Source: Candidatus Ruthia magnifica str. Cm (Calyptogena magnifica) (GTDB taxonomy: Bacteria; Pseudomonadota; Gammaproteobacteria; PS1; Pseudothioglobaceae). Taken from it: 64,000 nt of DNA. The DNA lies in the NCBI RefSeq assembly GCF_000015105.1, contig NC_008610.1, positions 434,001 to 498,000 of the forward strand, given 5' to 3'. Under the pieces are notes generated by a model. That model was given only the letters and a program-made list of their open reading frames with translations, was not told the DNA's origin and made no database searches. Made by a program: the position numbers and the translations under genes. Numbering within the stretch: position 1 is the first letter of the stretch; each line of letters starts with the position of its first letter. Positions 30,419 to 41,089 of the stretch are shown in pieces.

Positions 30419-32413
30419 GTGAATAATAAATTTCAACTGATATCGAAATTTTCCCCTAGTGGTGATCAGCCAGAAGCGATTAAAACTTTGATTGATAGTG
30501 TGAATGCTGGCGTTAAGTTTCAAACCTTGCTTGGTGTAACTGGTTCGGGTAAAACCTTTACACTGGCTAATGTTATTCAACAAACTAAACGTCCTAGTTT
30601 GATTATGGCGCCTAATAAAACATTAGCAGCACAATTGTATAGTGAGATGAAAGAGTTTTTTCCGTATAATTCGGTGGAATATTTTGTTTCTTATTATGAT
30701 TATTATCAGCCAGAAGCTTATGTACCTGCCTCTGATACTTATATCGAAAAAGACTCTTCTATTAATGAGCAAATAGAGCAAATGCGCTTATCTGCTACTA
30801 AGGCCTTATTAGAGCGTGATGATGTTATTATCATTGCTAGTGTGTCTGCTATTTATGGCTTGGGTAACCCTGAAAGTTATATGGCCATGTTGCTGCATTT
30901 GAGCGTTGGAGAAGTTACTAATCAGCGTGAGATACTTTTACGTTTGTCGCAAATGCAATATTCGCGTAATGACGTTACTTTAATACGTGGTCATTTTAGA
31001 GTTAAAGGTGAAGTGATTGATATTTTCCCTGCTGATTCTGAAGAACAGACCATACGGATTGAAATGTTTGATGAAGAAATTGAACAACTTTATTGGTTTG
31101 ATCCTTTAACAGGGGAAAAACTAAAGTCTTTACAAAGAGTTACCATCTATCCACAAACGCATTATGTTACCCCAAAATCTAAAATTTTGAATATGTTAGA
31201 TGATATTAAAGCAGAACTAAAAGATCGAAGAAGCGAGTTATTATCTGTTAATAAATTAGTTGAGGAGCAGCGTTTAACACAACGCGTACATATGGATATT
31301 GAAATGATGCGAGAGTTAGGGTACTGCACAGGTATTGAGAATTACTCACGTTATTTATCCAGTCAAAATCCTGGAGATCCACCCTCAACATTGTTGGATT
31401 ATTTGCCAGATAATGCATTGGTAATTTTAGATGAATCGCATGTGACTGTTAGCCAGATTGGTGGCATGTATAAAGGTGATAGGGCGCGTAAAAAAACGCT
31501 TGTTGATTTTGGTTTTCGCCTACCAAGTGCTTTGGATAATCGGCCACTTAAATTTTCAGAATTTGAAGACAGAGTTCATCAATGTATTTTAGTATCTGCT
31601 ACGCCTGCACAATATGAGTTGGAAGTTTCTAGTGTGATTGTTGAACAAGTAGTAAGGCCAACAGGATTGTTAGACCCTGAGATTGATATTCGCCCTGTGG
31701 ATACACAGGTGGATGATTTGCTGAGTGAAATACGAATGCGTGTTAAAGCAGGTGAACGAGTATTGGTGACAACTTTGACTAAAAAAATGAGTGAGCAATT
31801 AAGTGATTATTTAAACGACCATCATGTTAAAGTTCGTTACTTACATTCTGATATTGATACAATTGAAAGGGTGGAAATTATTCGTGATTTGCGCTTAGGT
31901 ATATTTGATGTGCTAGTTGGTATTAACCTATTACGTGAAGGTTTGGATATTCCTGAGGTATCTTTGGTGGCTATTTTAGATGCAGATAAAGAAGGTTTTT
32001 TACGTTCTGAACGCTCGTTGATTCAAACCATGGGGCGAGCAGCTAGAAATATAAATGGGCACGTCATTTTATATGCTGCTCGCATAACTAAATCGATGCA
32101 AAAAGCAATGGATGAAACCAAAAGACGTCGAATTAAACAGCAAGCTTATAATCTGAAAAACAACATCACACCTGAAGGTATTGCTAAGCCTATTATCAAT
32201 ATCCTTGATACAGATTTAACTAGCAACCAAATAGAAGAAGATAATGTTCAGAAAGTTTTTATCCAACTTTCACCTGTACAATTAGCAAAAAAAATTAAAA
32301 TATTAGAAAAGCAAATGTATAGTTTTGCCAACGATTTGGCGTTTGAACATGCAGCAGATATGCGTAATCAGATTAAACAGCTGAAAGACACTCAATTTAA
32401 AAAAATATTTTGA
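30419..32413 (+). CDS. uvrB: Excinuclease ABC subunit B
   Basis: Damage-recognition helicase-like subunit of nucleotide excision repair. It shows Walker [14 protein letters not shown], the beta-hairpin region [12 protein letters not shown], motif II LDESHVT, motifs V/VI ([15 protein letters not shown] and QTMGRAARN) and the C-terminal UVR domain ([19 protein letters not shown]). The start is placed at GTG 30419, since [21 protein letters not shown] aligns with the family N-terminus (664 residues; E. coli 673). A TTG at 30386 in the same frame would add 11 residues. It overlaps queE by four bases. Confidence 0.94.
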   Translation: MNNKFQLISKFSPSGDQPEAIKTLIDSVNAGVKFQTLLGVTGSGKTFTLANVIQQTKRPSLIMAPNKTLAAQLYSEMKEFFPYNSVEYFVSYYDYYQPEAYVPASDTYIEKDSSINEQIEQMRLSATKALLERDDVIIIASVSAIYGLGNPESYMAMLLHLSVGEVTNQREILLRLSQMQYSRNDVTLIRGHFRVKGEVIDIFPADSEEQTIRIEMFDEEIEQLYWFDPLTGEKLKSLQRVTIYPQTHYVTPKSKILNMLDDIKAELKDRRSELLSVNKLVEEQRLTQRVHMDIEMMRELGYCTGIENYSRYLSSQNPGDPPSTLLDYLPDNALVILDESHVTVSQIGGMYKGDRARKKTLVDFGFRLPSALDNRPLKFSEFEDRVHQCILVSATPAQYELEVSSVIVEQVVRPTGLLDPEIDIRPVDTQVDDLLSEIRMRVKAGERVLVTTLTKKMSEQLSDYLNDHHVKVRYLHSDIDTIERVEIIRDLRLGIFDVLVGINLLREGLDIPEVSLVAILDADKEGFLRSERSLIQTMGRAARNINGHVILYAARITKSMQKAMDETKRRRIKQQAYNLKNNITPEGIAKPIINILDTDLTSNQIEEDNVQKVFIQLSPVQLAKKIKILEKQMYSFANDLAFEHAADMRNQIKQLKDTQFKKIF

Positions 32414-33051
32414 TTAACATCAAATTAAACATTAATGAAATATTTTATTCCCTTCAAGGTGAAGGGCGTGAAGTTGGCTTGCCAAGTGTGTTTATTCGTT
32501 TAACAGGCTGTCCACTTAGATGCACATACTGTGATACTGAATATGCATTTAAGGGTAATAACTTAATGGCAATTGATGAAATTATTAAAAAAATAAAGCA
32601 ATACGATACCCCTTACATTTGTGTGACAGGTGGTGAGCCATTAGCACAAAAAAACTGTTGTTTATTGTTGAACGAATTGGTTAAAAATAATTATCAAGTA
32701 TCTTTAGAAACAAGTGGTAGTATTAATATACAAGATGTTAATGTTTCAGTATCAATAGTTATGGATATTAAAACTCCAGATTCTGGTGAATTTGAACAAA
32801 ATAAATACACAAATATTAAAAAATTAACCACCAAAGACCAACTTAAATTTGTCATAAGGTCACGTGCTGATTTTGATTGGAGTGTGGCTATTTTAAGCCA
32901 ATATCCTACCGCTGCAGGTACATTATTCTCACCCGTATTTGGCGATATTACACCAACGCAATTGGCAGATTGGATTTTAGATCAACAATTAAATGTGCGA
33001 ATGCAATTACAATTGCATAAACTACTTTGGGGTGATGAAAAAGGCAAGTAA
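32410..33051 (+). CDS. queE: 7-carboxy-7-deazaguanine synthase
   Basis: Radical-SAM enzyme of the queuosine pathway. At 213 residues it has [20 protein letters not shown] and the cluster motif [14 protein letters not shown] (CxxxCxxC). The GGEP motif ([10 protein letters not shown]), LETSGS and [10 protein letters not shown] follow. The start is TTG at 32410, inside a TTGA overlap with the uvrB stop; there is no in-frame ATG. Other queuosine genes are not in the window. Confidence 0.93.
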   Translation: MINIKLNINEIFYSLQGEGREVGLPSVFIRLTGCPLRCTYCDTEYAFKGNNLMAIDEIIKKIKQYDTPYICVTGGEPLAQKNCCLLLNELVKNNYQVSLETSGSINIQDVNVSVSIVMDIKTPDSGEFEQNKYTNIKKLTTKDQLKFVIRSRADFDWSVAILSQYPTAAGTLFSPVFGDITPTQLADWILDQQLNVRMQLQLHKLLWGDEKGK

Positions 33052-33540
33052 CTATTGAATAGTGATTTTTCGTACCTGTAGTTTTGGCTGCTTACGTTTT
33101 GGAATAGAGATAATTAAGATTTTATTGTTAAAGCTTGCATTGATATTATCAGTATCAACATCATGTGGTAACGTAAATGATTGGTAAAAACTGCTAGATG
33201 AAGCACTTGAATTATGAATGGTGTTTTGTATGTTCTTAACATTTCCCTTGATAAAAATACTACTATTGTTGGTAGAAATATCAAGGTTCTCTTTACTAAG
33301 CCCATTAACTTTTATTTGAATAATATAGTTGTTTGTTTGATTATCAAAGTATCTTCTACTTTTTGTGTCAAAGTTACTAAAGTTTTGTATTTGATTCATT
33401 TTGTAATTGAATTGTCGAAACTGTTGTTCGAAATCGCACCAAACATTATGATTTAAATCATTACCAAAGTGGTTATTATTACTATTGGCATTAATTACGC
33501 TGGAAATTATTAATATAGGTAGTAGTACTTTATTCATCAT
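33052..33540 (-). CDS. Exported Hsp20 / alpha-crystallin-like protein
   Basis: 162 residues. The N-terminus (MNKVLLPILIISSVINA) looks like a signal peptide, unusual for the normally cytoplasmic small heat-shock family. The C-terminal 95 residues form an alpha-crystallin domain. It shows YIIQIKVNGLSKENLDIST, IFIKGN, the SSSFYQSFTLPHDVDTDNIN block and the family AxxxNGxLxI-type strand as ASFNNKILIISIPK. An Asn-rich linker joins the two. Role inferred: a periplasmic holdase. It converges on queE with no gap. Confidence 0.72.
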   Translation of the reverse strand: MMNKVLLPILIISSVINANSNNNHFGNDLNHNVWCDFEQQFRQFNYKMNQIQNFSNFDTKSRRYFDNQTNNYIIQIKVNGLSKENLDISTNNSSIFIKGNVKNIQNTIHNSSASSSSFYQSFTLPHDVDTDNINASFNNKILIISIPKRKQPKLQVRKITIQ

Positions 33541-33969
33541 TTTTTTAGTAGTTGCTGATAAATGTATTATACTAACTAATACTTATGTTTTCAAGTCAAT
33601 ATGTCATCAGTAACATGATATATTGGATTTTATAATAATACATTCACCTCAACTAAGTCTTTAGCAATTTTTAGTAATAATTTATATTCAATACTTAGGT
33701 GTTTTAAGTAAAATTTCTTTCCTGATAATTTATTAAAAGCTTGTGAATTTTTTAAACTAATAGACATTTTCAGAGTCGTTTTTTAGGCTAAATAATGTTT
33801 ATAAATTATATGTATTGGTAAATTTTGATGACCACAATAAACATCATACCAAGCAATACAGTAATAGGAATTTATTCAAAAAATTGAGAAAATAATAGAA
33901 TGAAACTTAGCAAAAAGTACCTTACACAAAGACTGATAAATGATTATGACTATCTGACTTTGATATTAA
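33541..33969. other. Non-coding stretch upstream of the Hsp20 gene
   Basis: About 430 AT-rich bases with no recognised motif. It lies where the missing C-terminal membrane part and STAS domain of the SulP relic would have been, so it is probably fully eroded permease sequence. Confidence 0.4.
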
Positions 33970-34665
33970 TAATATTTTGTCCTGCTATTATATAACCGCT
34001 CTATGCCACATAAAAATCCTGTGACTGTAAAGACAAGTAAGCTTTCAATTAAGCTAATGAGCACCAAAATTATACTATAAGGCAAAATGTCTACGGTTGT
34101 TAGAAATGGAAAAACTGGATAAACTGTCAGAGATGAATGTCATGTCATCCACTATTTTGGTGTCAAGATTAAAAATAATCGTTATAGCCACTAAAGTTAA
34201 AAGTAGGGTAGTTATTAGTTTTGGTAAATAATGAATAATTTCCATAGAGTAGAATTAATCCACCCGTGATCATTAGCACATTATTAGTAATCCAGTCTCT
34301 ATCAGTCGTTTTAAAATGACCAATTTGTGCAAAAAAGATCATACTGTTTACGAAATCCTAAGAAAATAGGACGTGGTATTAGGCGAATGAATTTATCCAG
34401 TTTTAACAAACTAAATGCAATTTGCAAAAATCCCATCAATATCATAGTTGCAAACAAAGTATTGCACACCGCGTTATACAGCTAATGCAACTATCATTAT
34501 AGTAAACGCATCTGTTGCATCCGAAATAATTCCTGGAAGACTGTCCAGTATTGAAAAATCATACCAACCATAAAGGTAGCTACAAATCCATTAAGGGGTG
34601 AGCAATCAGTGCAAAAAGCCACTACCTTTGATACTAAGGAAAGTGCAACAGTTAAACTTGATAAA
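33970..34665 (-). pseudogene. SulP-family anion permease, degraded
   Basis: Pieces on the minus strand read PLNGFVATFMVG, then SDATDAFTIMIVALAV, then MILMGFLQIAFSLLKLDKF. Next come IRLIPRPIFLGF and LDTKIVDDMTFISDSLSSFS. The last readable piece is LPYSIILVLISLIESLL. They follow the order of bacterial SulP transporters, ending at the ESLLT...TG region. Frames are broken repeatedly. The last membrane segments and the STAS domain are not readable. Family members move sulfate, bicarbonate or other anions; which one cannot be told here. Confidence 0.82.
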
Positions 34666-34743
34666 AATTATTCTTGATATTATTAGGAGCGTATTAATTA
34701 ATAAAAATGTATGTTCTTTATTTTGGGATTTGGGTGAATAAAT

Positions 34744-35841
34744 TTATATTGAGGCTGGAATAATGGGCGTGATTGATGCAACATTTGAGTTTTGAGCTCG
34801 GTGGCGCATAACATGGTCCATAATGGTTATTGCTAACATGGCTTCAGCAATAGGTGTTGCACGAATACCTACACAAGGATCATGACGGCCTTTAGTAACC
34901 ACTTCAATAGGTTCTCCATTTTTATCAATACTTTCAATTGGCAAACGTAAACTTGAAGTTGGCTTTAGTGCAATAGACACCAAAATATCTTGACCTGAGC
35001 TAATTCCACCCAAAACACCACCGGCATGATTTGACTTAAAACCTGATAGAGTAATGGCATCACGATGTTCAGTACCTTTTTGAGTAATTGCTTTAAATCC
35101 AGCGCCAATTTCAACACCTTTTACGGCATTAATACTCATCATACCATGGGCAATATCTGCCTCTAATCGGTCAAAAATAGGCTCCCCTAATCCGACAGGC
35201 ATATTATTTGCTGTGATATTAATTCTAGCGCCCACTGAATCGCCTGATTTTCGTAAAGCGTCCATATATTCTTCTAATGTCCTAACTTTGCTAGCATCAG
35301 GGCAAAAAAATGGGTTATTGTGCACTTCAAACCAATCAAAATTTTCAGCCTTAATAGGACCTAATTGAGATAAATAGCCTTTAATTTCAATACCGTATAC
35401 TTGTTTTAAATATTTTTTAGCAATACCACCACAAGCAACACGCATGGCAGTTTCCCTTGCAGAAGAGCGTCCACCACCACGATAATCTCTAAAGCCGTAT
35501 TTTTGATCATAGGTGTAATCAGCATGGCCAGGACGAAATGTGTCTTTAATATTGCCATAGTCTTTAGAACGTTGGTCGGTATTTTGAATGATGAGTGCAA
35601 TTGTTGTGCCCGTTGTTTTTCCTTCAAACGTGCCAGATAATATTTTCACTAAATCCTCTTCATGACGTTGGCTGGTATGACAAGAAGTGCCTGGCTTTCT
35701 AAGGTCTAAATCACCTTGTAAATCAGCTTCAGTAAGTGCCAGTCTTGGCGGGCAGCCATCCACAATGCCAATTAATGCTTCGCCGTGAGATTCGCCTGCT
35801 GTGGTGATTGTGAATAATTTTCCAATCGTATTACCACTCAT
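34744..35841 (-). CDS. aroC: Chorismate synthase
   Basis: Converts EPSP to chorismate using reduced FMN, the last shikimate step. At 365 residues it has the three family signatures: [16 protein letters not shown] near the N-terminus, the [19 protein letters not shown] block (about 125-143) and [17 protein letters not shown] (about 318-334). The start ATG at 35841 gives [10 protein letters not shown]. With aroE at 40255 it shows a retained aromatic pathway. Confidence 0.96.
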   Translation of the reverse strand: MSGNTIGKLFTITTAGESHGEALIGIVDGCPPRLALTEADLQGDLDLRKPGTSCHTSQRHEEDLVKILSGTFEGKTTGTTIALIIQNTDQRSKDYGNIKDTFRPGHADYTYDQKYGFRDYRGGGRSSARETAMRVACGGIAKKYLKQVYGIEIKGYLSQLGPIKAENFDWFEVHNNPFFCPDASKVRTLEEYMDALRKSGDSVGARINITANNMPVGLGEPIFDRLEADIAHGMMSINAVKGVEIGAGFKAITQKGTEHRDAITLSGFKSNHAGGVLGGISSGQDILVSIALKPTSSLRLPIESIDKNGEPIEVVTKGRHDPCVGIRATPIAEAMLAITIMDHVMRHRAQNSNVASITPIIPASI

Positions 35842-35975
35842 TTACTACTCCTTGTTTGGACAATCGTGTCACAAATATTATCCAGTTTACTTTTTAGTTT
35901 GTGAAAATATGTTTTCCAATAAACTCTTTTATATCATTTGTAATTATGACTAGTCTAATTTTTACGTAGTTTGAA

Positions 35976-36232
35976 TTATTTTTTAGCTTTGCCATAGGGT
36001 AAATTACAAGTTTTACAAAAAAAAATCGATTTTGTTGACATTTTCTTTAAATTTAGTTAATTTGTTTTCACCACTTATAAACTCAAAGTTTTCATTTTTT
36101 ATATTACCATTCGTTACAAAAGACCATGCCTTGAACTTTTCGATATTTAGAACAATGGTATATGACAATATCGATAATTTTTTGATGTAGCTTAAATTGT
36201 ACTGATCCACACAAGCATTAACCTTGATTCAT
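35976..36232 (-). pseudogene. GFA-family (DUF636, CENP-V-like) protein, broken
   Basis: Reads MNQG, stop, CLCGSVQFKLHQKI, then IYHCSKYRKVQGMVF. After a shift come TNGNIKNENFEFISGENKL and then FFCKTCNLPYGKAKK. This follows the zinc-binding family once called glutathione-dependent formaldehyde-activating: CxCG near the start, CHCSxCRK, sGEDKLxxF and FCxxCG. Lesions are a TAA in place of a sense codon after MNQG, a frameshift in the middle and a one-base change in a run of nine A (36017-36025). One zinc cysteine is now Tyr (SKYRK). A 65-codon open frame here is only the central part of this relic. Confidence 0.78.
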
Positions 36233-36287
36233 AATAATTTCAGAAAAAATTCTAATTATACCTGTCTATTTAGTCAGTTTGTTATAC

Positions 36288-36440
36288 AGCTAAACAAATC
36301 ACAAAGTCACCATTAAAGGCCTCAAAAAATGCCCAAACTATGTCAATGATAATACCAATTAAATTTGTCACAATTGAAATTAATAACAGACCAATAGAGT
36401 ATATAGCACCTAATACTAGAGTTTTTGTTATATTTTGAGA
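36288..36440 (-). other. Short hydrophobic reading frame next to tRNA-Arg(CCU), possible remnant
   Basis: About 50 open codons directly after the tRNA on the same strand. They include LVLGAIYSIGLLLISIVTN and then LIGIIIDIVWAFFEAFNG, that is, two potential membrane segments. There is no ATG or clear ribosome site, so it is probably the remains of a membrane protein gene. The family is not recognised. Confidence 0.3.
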
Positions 36441-36447
36441 TCTTTAA

Positions 36448-36524
36448 TGGTGTCCTCGATGCGATTTGAACACATGACCTGCCGCTTAGGAGGCGGCTGC
36501 TCTATCCAGCTGAGCTACGAAGAC
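36448..36524 (-). tRNA. tRNA-Arg (CCU)
   Basis: 77-base minus-strand cloverleaf. The anticodon loop CTCCTAA gives CCT. Acceptor GTCTTCG pairs with CGAGGAC (one G:U), the T-loop is TTCAAAT and CCA is encoded at 36448-36450. Confidence 0.96.
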
Positions 36525-36703
36525 AATGTGATTATTATCCATGATATGACTATTCATTGAAATCTTTACATTATTTTTTATCTACTCTTATTCGTATGGG
36601 TATCGAGTATTTTTTAAAGTGAACTTATGTTTTACAAAACTTCGTAATTGAAATCATAGTATAATTCAGATATTTTTTTACGTAGTATTTATTTCAAAAT
36701 TAC

Positions 36704-37399
36704 ATGAAAAACATCAAGGTTGAAGACAGGCTTATTTTTGCCCTAGATGTACCAGAAGTTGAACAAGCTAAAGATTTAGTTATCCAACTGGATGGCAGTG
36801 TTAATTTTTATAAAATTGGCATGGAATTATTAATGACAGGACAATACTTTAGCTTGCTTGATTGGTTATTAGAAAAAGATAAGCAAGTCTTTATAGATTT
36901 GAAGTTTTTTGACGTACCAGAAACTGTAGGTAGAACAATTAAACGTTTAAGCCAATATGGGGCTACTTTTGCTACTATTCATGGTAATCAAGCGCTTATG
37001 GAAAAAGCTTCTGAAAATAAAGGTGAACTTAAAATTTTAGCAGTAACTGCACTCACCAGTCTTGATAGAGGTGATTTAGATGATTTAGGTTTTGATTGTG
37101 ATGTGCAAGAATTGGTTATTTCTCGTGCCAAACGCGCTTTTGAAGCAGGCTGTGATGGTGTAGTATCTTCAGGCCTTGAAGTGCCATTTTTACGTGAATA
37201 TGTTGATAACAAATTAATTGCTGTTACTCCAGGTATTCGCCCTGTGACTAATAATGACGATCAAAAACGCGTGGTTGACGTGGTAACCGCATTTAAGTCA
37301 AAATCAGATTATGTTGTTGTTGGTCGTCCAATCAAAAATGCCACTAGTCCATACCGAGCGGCACAAGATATTCAATTGATTATTAAAAGTTGTTTTTAA
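36704..37399 (+). CDS. pyrF: Orotidine 5'-phosphate decarboxylase
   Basis: Last step of UMP synthesis. The 231-residue TIM-barrel enzyme carries LIFALDVPEVEQA, the catalytic DLKFFDVPETV (DxKxxDIPxT, about 65-75), ATIHGNQAL, VVSSGLEVPFL, VTPGIRPV and VVGRPIKNA. The start ATG at 36704 has no strong ribosome site. tRNA-Val begins 19 bases after its stop and may share the transcript. Confidence 0.96.
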   Translation: MKNIKVEDRLIFALDVPEVEQAKDLVIQLDGSVNFYKIGMELLMTGQYFSLLDWLLEKDKQVFIDLKFFDVPETVGRTIKRLSQYGATFATIHGNQALMEKASENKGELKILAVTALTSLDRGDLDDLGFDCDVQELVISRAKRAFEAGCDGVVSSGLEVPFLREYVDNKLIAVTPGIRPVTNNDDQKRVVDVVTAFKSKSDYVVVGRPIKNATSPYRAAQDIQLIIKSCF

Positions 37400-37418
37400 G
37401 TATAAAATCCATTTTTTT

Positions 37419-37495
37419 AGTCGCGTAGCTCAGTTGGTTAGAGCACTACCTTGACATGGTAGGGGTCGGTGATTCGAATTCACTCGCGACTACCA
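37419..37495 (+). tRNA. tRNA-Val (GAC)
   Basis: 77-base cloverleaf with anticodon GAC in loop TTGACAT. Acceptor AGTCGCG pairs with CGCGACT, the D-arm contains AGCTCAGTTGG, the T-loop is TTCGAAT and CCA is encoded at 37493-37495. Confidence 0.96.
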
Positions 37496-37770
37496 TCAAA
37501 ACTCTTAATTTTTTAAACACAGATTTATTAGAATAAAAAGTATTTTTTTTAAGTAAAGTTTCTTCATGTTAAAACTAGAGAGGTTAAAACCAGATCAATT
37601 TTTAAAAAGATATGTTTATTTTTAAGTTGAAATAATTTATATTTGCGGTTATTTTTACATATTGGACTAATTAAAAATAGTGTGAAACTAAAAGTCATTT
37701 GATACAAATGATAGGAATCATTCACAATGCTTGCATTTTTTCTTGTTACAAAGATTTAAAATTAGTTGTT

Positions 37771-38075
37771 ATGTTGCTCTTATTGAACTTTTCCGTATTC
37801 TCTAGTAGAGATTTGTATGATAGAAGTATGCAATATTATGATGATGTAGAGCAAAATTATACCAAGGCTTTCAGTGCGTTTGAGTATGTACTAAAGTTGA
37901 TTGATTTGGATGTACAAACTATATTAGGCATTATGATCAAACTCAAGTTGTTGATAAAAATTTGAATAAGACTTATCAATTTATGATCGTTGCAGTTAGA
38001 AAAGACCACAAACTTTCTCAATATAAGGTGTTTATTATGTACAAAAAAGCATTACTTAATAGGTTGCAAAAGGTA
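37771..38075 (+). pseudogene. Sel1-repeat protein remnant
   Basis: ATG 37771 opens a signal-like segment (MLLLLNFSVFSSRDLYDR), followed by YYDDVEQNYTKAFSAFEYV and LDVQTILGIM. After a frameshift come TQVVDKNLNKTYQFMIVAVR and MYKKALLNRL. The spacing YxxGxgVxxxxxKAxxxxxxAA...LG.MY is that of Sel1 (SEL1-like TPR) repeats. Key glycines and alanines are lost. Sel1 proteins often mediate protein contacts in the periplasm. The surroundings (37496-37770) show nothing else. Confidence 0.6.
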
Positions 38076-38434
38076 AAAATATACTTGTATAGTTTTTATA
38101 TTGCTTAAAACGTTTATTAAGCAATTTTTCTTCTAAATTTAATTTAAGTATCAAATCAATAATAAAAATTAGAATCAGCAATTGAGAAATTGAATGAGCA
38201 TTAAGCCTGAAGATAATAATGCACTGATATACATAGGCGGATAAATGCCGTGGGTTGTTAGTTTGTGTTGTTTTTTTAAGGGTAGAGGTGATATAGTAAT
38301 AAAGGTTTAAGACTAAAGCCACTAATTTGTGAATTAATTATCAAATAGATAGTATGATTAAATTAGATAACAACATAAATCATGGCAAGTACTCATGGTT
38401 ATAATAAGCCTATTATCTCAAATTTTTTTGTTTA
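38076..38434. other. Non-coding stretch before the ubiquinone hydroxylase gene
   Basis: About 360 bases with no recognised gene. An 88-codon minus-strand frame (38056-38322) is low in complexity and antisense to the Sel1 relic end, with no family resemblance. No convincing promoter was found. Confidence 0.4.
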
Positions 38435-39628
38435 ATGAAAATTGATATTGTAATTATTGGTGGTGGTCCAGTAGGTTTAAGTTTTGCTAGTGCTATGTTT
38501 GATTCTAATGTTAAAGTGCTATTGATTGAAAGATCAAGTCTTGATTCTATTGCTGATCCTCAAGTAGATGGTAGAGAAATTGCATTAACGCATTTATCAT
38601 TAAAAATTTTAAAGAAGTTCGGTGTTTGGGATTTGATTAATCAGGCAGAAGTCTCTCTTTTAAAAGAAGCGAAAGTGTTTGATGGAGATTCATCTTCTTT
38701 GTTAAATTTTACAATTAAGAATACTTCAATAGATGCTTTGGGTTATTTGGTGCCTAATTATCAAATCAGAAAAGCACTTTATACAAAGGTTAAACAGGCA
38801 AAAAATATTGATATTATCACTGATATAAGTGTTAAAAATGTAACTCAATTGGAGGATTATTCACAAGTTATTTTATCTAACGGTGATAAGATTAAGACTA
38901 AATTAGTCATTGCTGCCGACAGTCGTTTTTCAGACATTCGTCGAAAAGTTGGTATTCCAGCCCTAATGAAGGATTTTTCCAAAGTGATGATTGTTACCCA
39001 GATGAGTCATGAAATATCACATAACAATGTTGCTTTAGAGCGCTTTTATTATGGGCGAACACTGGCATTATTACCAATGGTAGACAAGTTTTCGTCTGTT
39101 GTATTAACAATTAAAACTGATCAATCTCAAGCAATGCTTGAGATGAGTGAGGTTGATTTTAATCAAATGATGACGCAATCGTTTAAAGGTGAATTAGGGC
39201 AGATGATGCAAGTAGGTGAGCGCCATTCCTATCCCTTAGTTGCAACACATGCACAAACTTTTATCGCGAAGCGTTTTGCTCTAATTGGTGATGCTTCAGT
39301 AGGTATGCACCCTGTGACTGCGCATGGGTTTAATTTAGGATTAAGAGGGCAAGATATATTAGCAAAATTGGTTAATGAGGCTTTGGATAATGGCCAAGAT
39401 ATTGGTGCTGAATCATTACTAAAGTTGTATGAGAAAAAGCATATTAATTTAACTAGATTGATGTTTTTTGGTACTAATGGTATTGTGGCACTATTTACTA
39501 ATGATACGCCAGTGATTAAACAAGTAAGGCGATTTGTGCTTAAGTTTGTCGAGCATTTTCCACCTATTAAGTATCTAATTTCTCATCATTTAACACAAGA
39601 TAAAAAACACAAATTTTTACCATTTTAA
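38435..39628 (+). CDS. FAD-dependent ubiquinone-biosynthesis hydroxylase (UbiH/COQ6 family)
   Basis: Flavin monooxygenase of 397 residues. It shows [18 protein letters not shown] (dinucleotide fold, about 4-21), the [20 protein letters not shown] block (about 48-67), [18 protein letters not shown] and the second FAD motif [27 protein letters not shown] (about 280-306), split by the usual family pattern. It hydroxylates the ubiquinone ring at one of three positions; which one (UbiH, UbiI or UbiF role) cannot be decided from sequence alone. It overlaps pdxH by one base (TAATG). Its survival contrasts with the dead ubiD. Confidence 0.87.
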
Positions 39629-40266
39629 TGAAAATTGATTTAACCAGTCTTAGGCATGAATTTACTCAAAGTGGCTTAAATCGAGCTGATTTGAGTAGTA
39701 ATCCCTTTGAACAGTTTAAGTTGTGGTTTCAACAAGCCCAAGAAGCAAATGTGGTTGAACCAAGTGCCATGAGTTTAGCAACAAGTGATGATAGTGAAAT
39801 AAGCATTAGAGTTGTATTGCTCAAATACTTTGATAGACATGGTTTTGTATTTTTTACAAACTATAATTCTAAAAAATCTAAACAACTTCAAATCAATCCA
39901 AATGTGGCTTTATTATTCCCATGGTTGGCCTTAGAAAGGCAGATCAAGATTTCTGGTTATGTAAAAAAAGTCAACACGTTTGAATCTTTAAAATATTTTT
40001 CTTCCAGACCAAAAGCATCTCAACTAGGTGCTTGGGCATCGCAACAATCATCAAATTTATCTTCAAGACAGATATTATTATCTCAATTTGAATCAATGAA
40101 GGTTAAATTTAGTAAAGGTGAGGTGCCATTACCTGATTTTTGGGGTGGTTATCGTGTCATACCATCAAAGATTGAATTTTGGCAGGGCAGAGAAAATCGA
40201 TTGCATGATCGATTTATATATCAATTAAGCGAAGATAAGTGGAGAATTGAGCGTCTAGCTCCTTAA
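39628..40266 (+). CDS. pdxH: Pyridoxamine 5'-phosphate oxidase
   Basis: FMN enzyme that makes pyridoxal 5'-phosphate, the cofactor of the aminotransferases in this window. At 212 residues it has [70 protein letters not shown] and the C-terminal [15 protein letters not shown]. Its 3' end overlaps the convergent aroE by 12 bases. Confidence 0.95.
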
Positions 40267-41058
40267 ATTACTTAGAACTTGTTCAGTATTAGGTTTTACA
40301 CCTGTCCAAAATTCAAAAGCTACTGCTGCTTGTTCAATCAACATACCTAAGCCATCGCTAATCATTGAGCCATGGTTGATTGTTGCCCAATCCATAAATG
40401 GCGTTTGTTTGCCATACATTAAATCGTAACAAATTGCATTATTGGCAACGCCAGAGGCGATATCAGGCATTTTCCCATAAAGTGATGTACTGGTGGCATT
40501 GATAATAATATTAACAGGGTCGTGTTTAATTTTATCCAAATCAAAACCGCAAGTCTTGCCAAATTTAGCAAAGTCTTTAGCCAATTTAATTGCTTTAAAA
40601 GGGGTCCGATTGGCAATCATAACGTGATTGGGCTGTTGTTTTAAAAGAGGCAATAAGATACCTTGTGTTGCACCACCTGCACCTAAAATTAGGATAACTT
40701 TATCTTTTAATTCAATACCAAGATTGTGAGTTAAATCATTGACTAGCCCAATACCATCAGTATTTTCACCAATGATTTTATCTTGTTCTATTTTTATAGT
40801 ATTAACTGCACCTGCTATTTGAGCATTTAGTGTAAGTTCACTTGCAAATTTAAATGCATCTAGTTTAAAAGGCACAGTAATATTAAAACCATTTGCACCT
40901 TGATTGATAAATGCTTGTGCCGAAGATGAAAAATCATCAATAGGTGCTAAGATTTTATCATAACTAACTTCAAACCCAGTCTGTTGAGCAAACTGAATGT
41001 GAATATTTGGCGATAAACTATGTTTAATTGGATTGCCAAAAACAGCAAATTTATACAT
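40255..41058 (-). CDS. aroE: Shikimate dehydrogenase
   Basis: NADPH-dependent reduction of dehydroshikimate. At 267 residues it has [22 protein letters not shown] (with the catalytic Lys), NTDGIG, the glycine loop [24 protein letters not shown] and the C-terminal [16 protein letters not shown]. The NADPH-preference NRTxxK motif reads NRTPFK. It follows rne on the same strand with 31 bases between. Confidence 0.95.
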
Positions 41059-41089
41059 TATTAATCTTACTTTTTATTCACTTCAGTTT

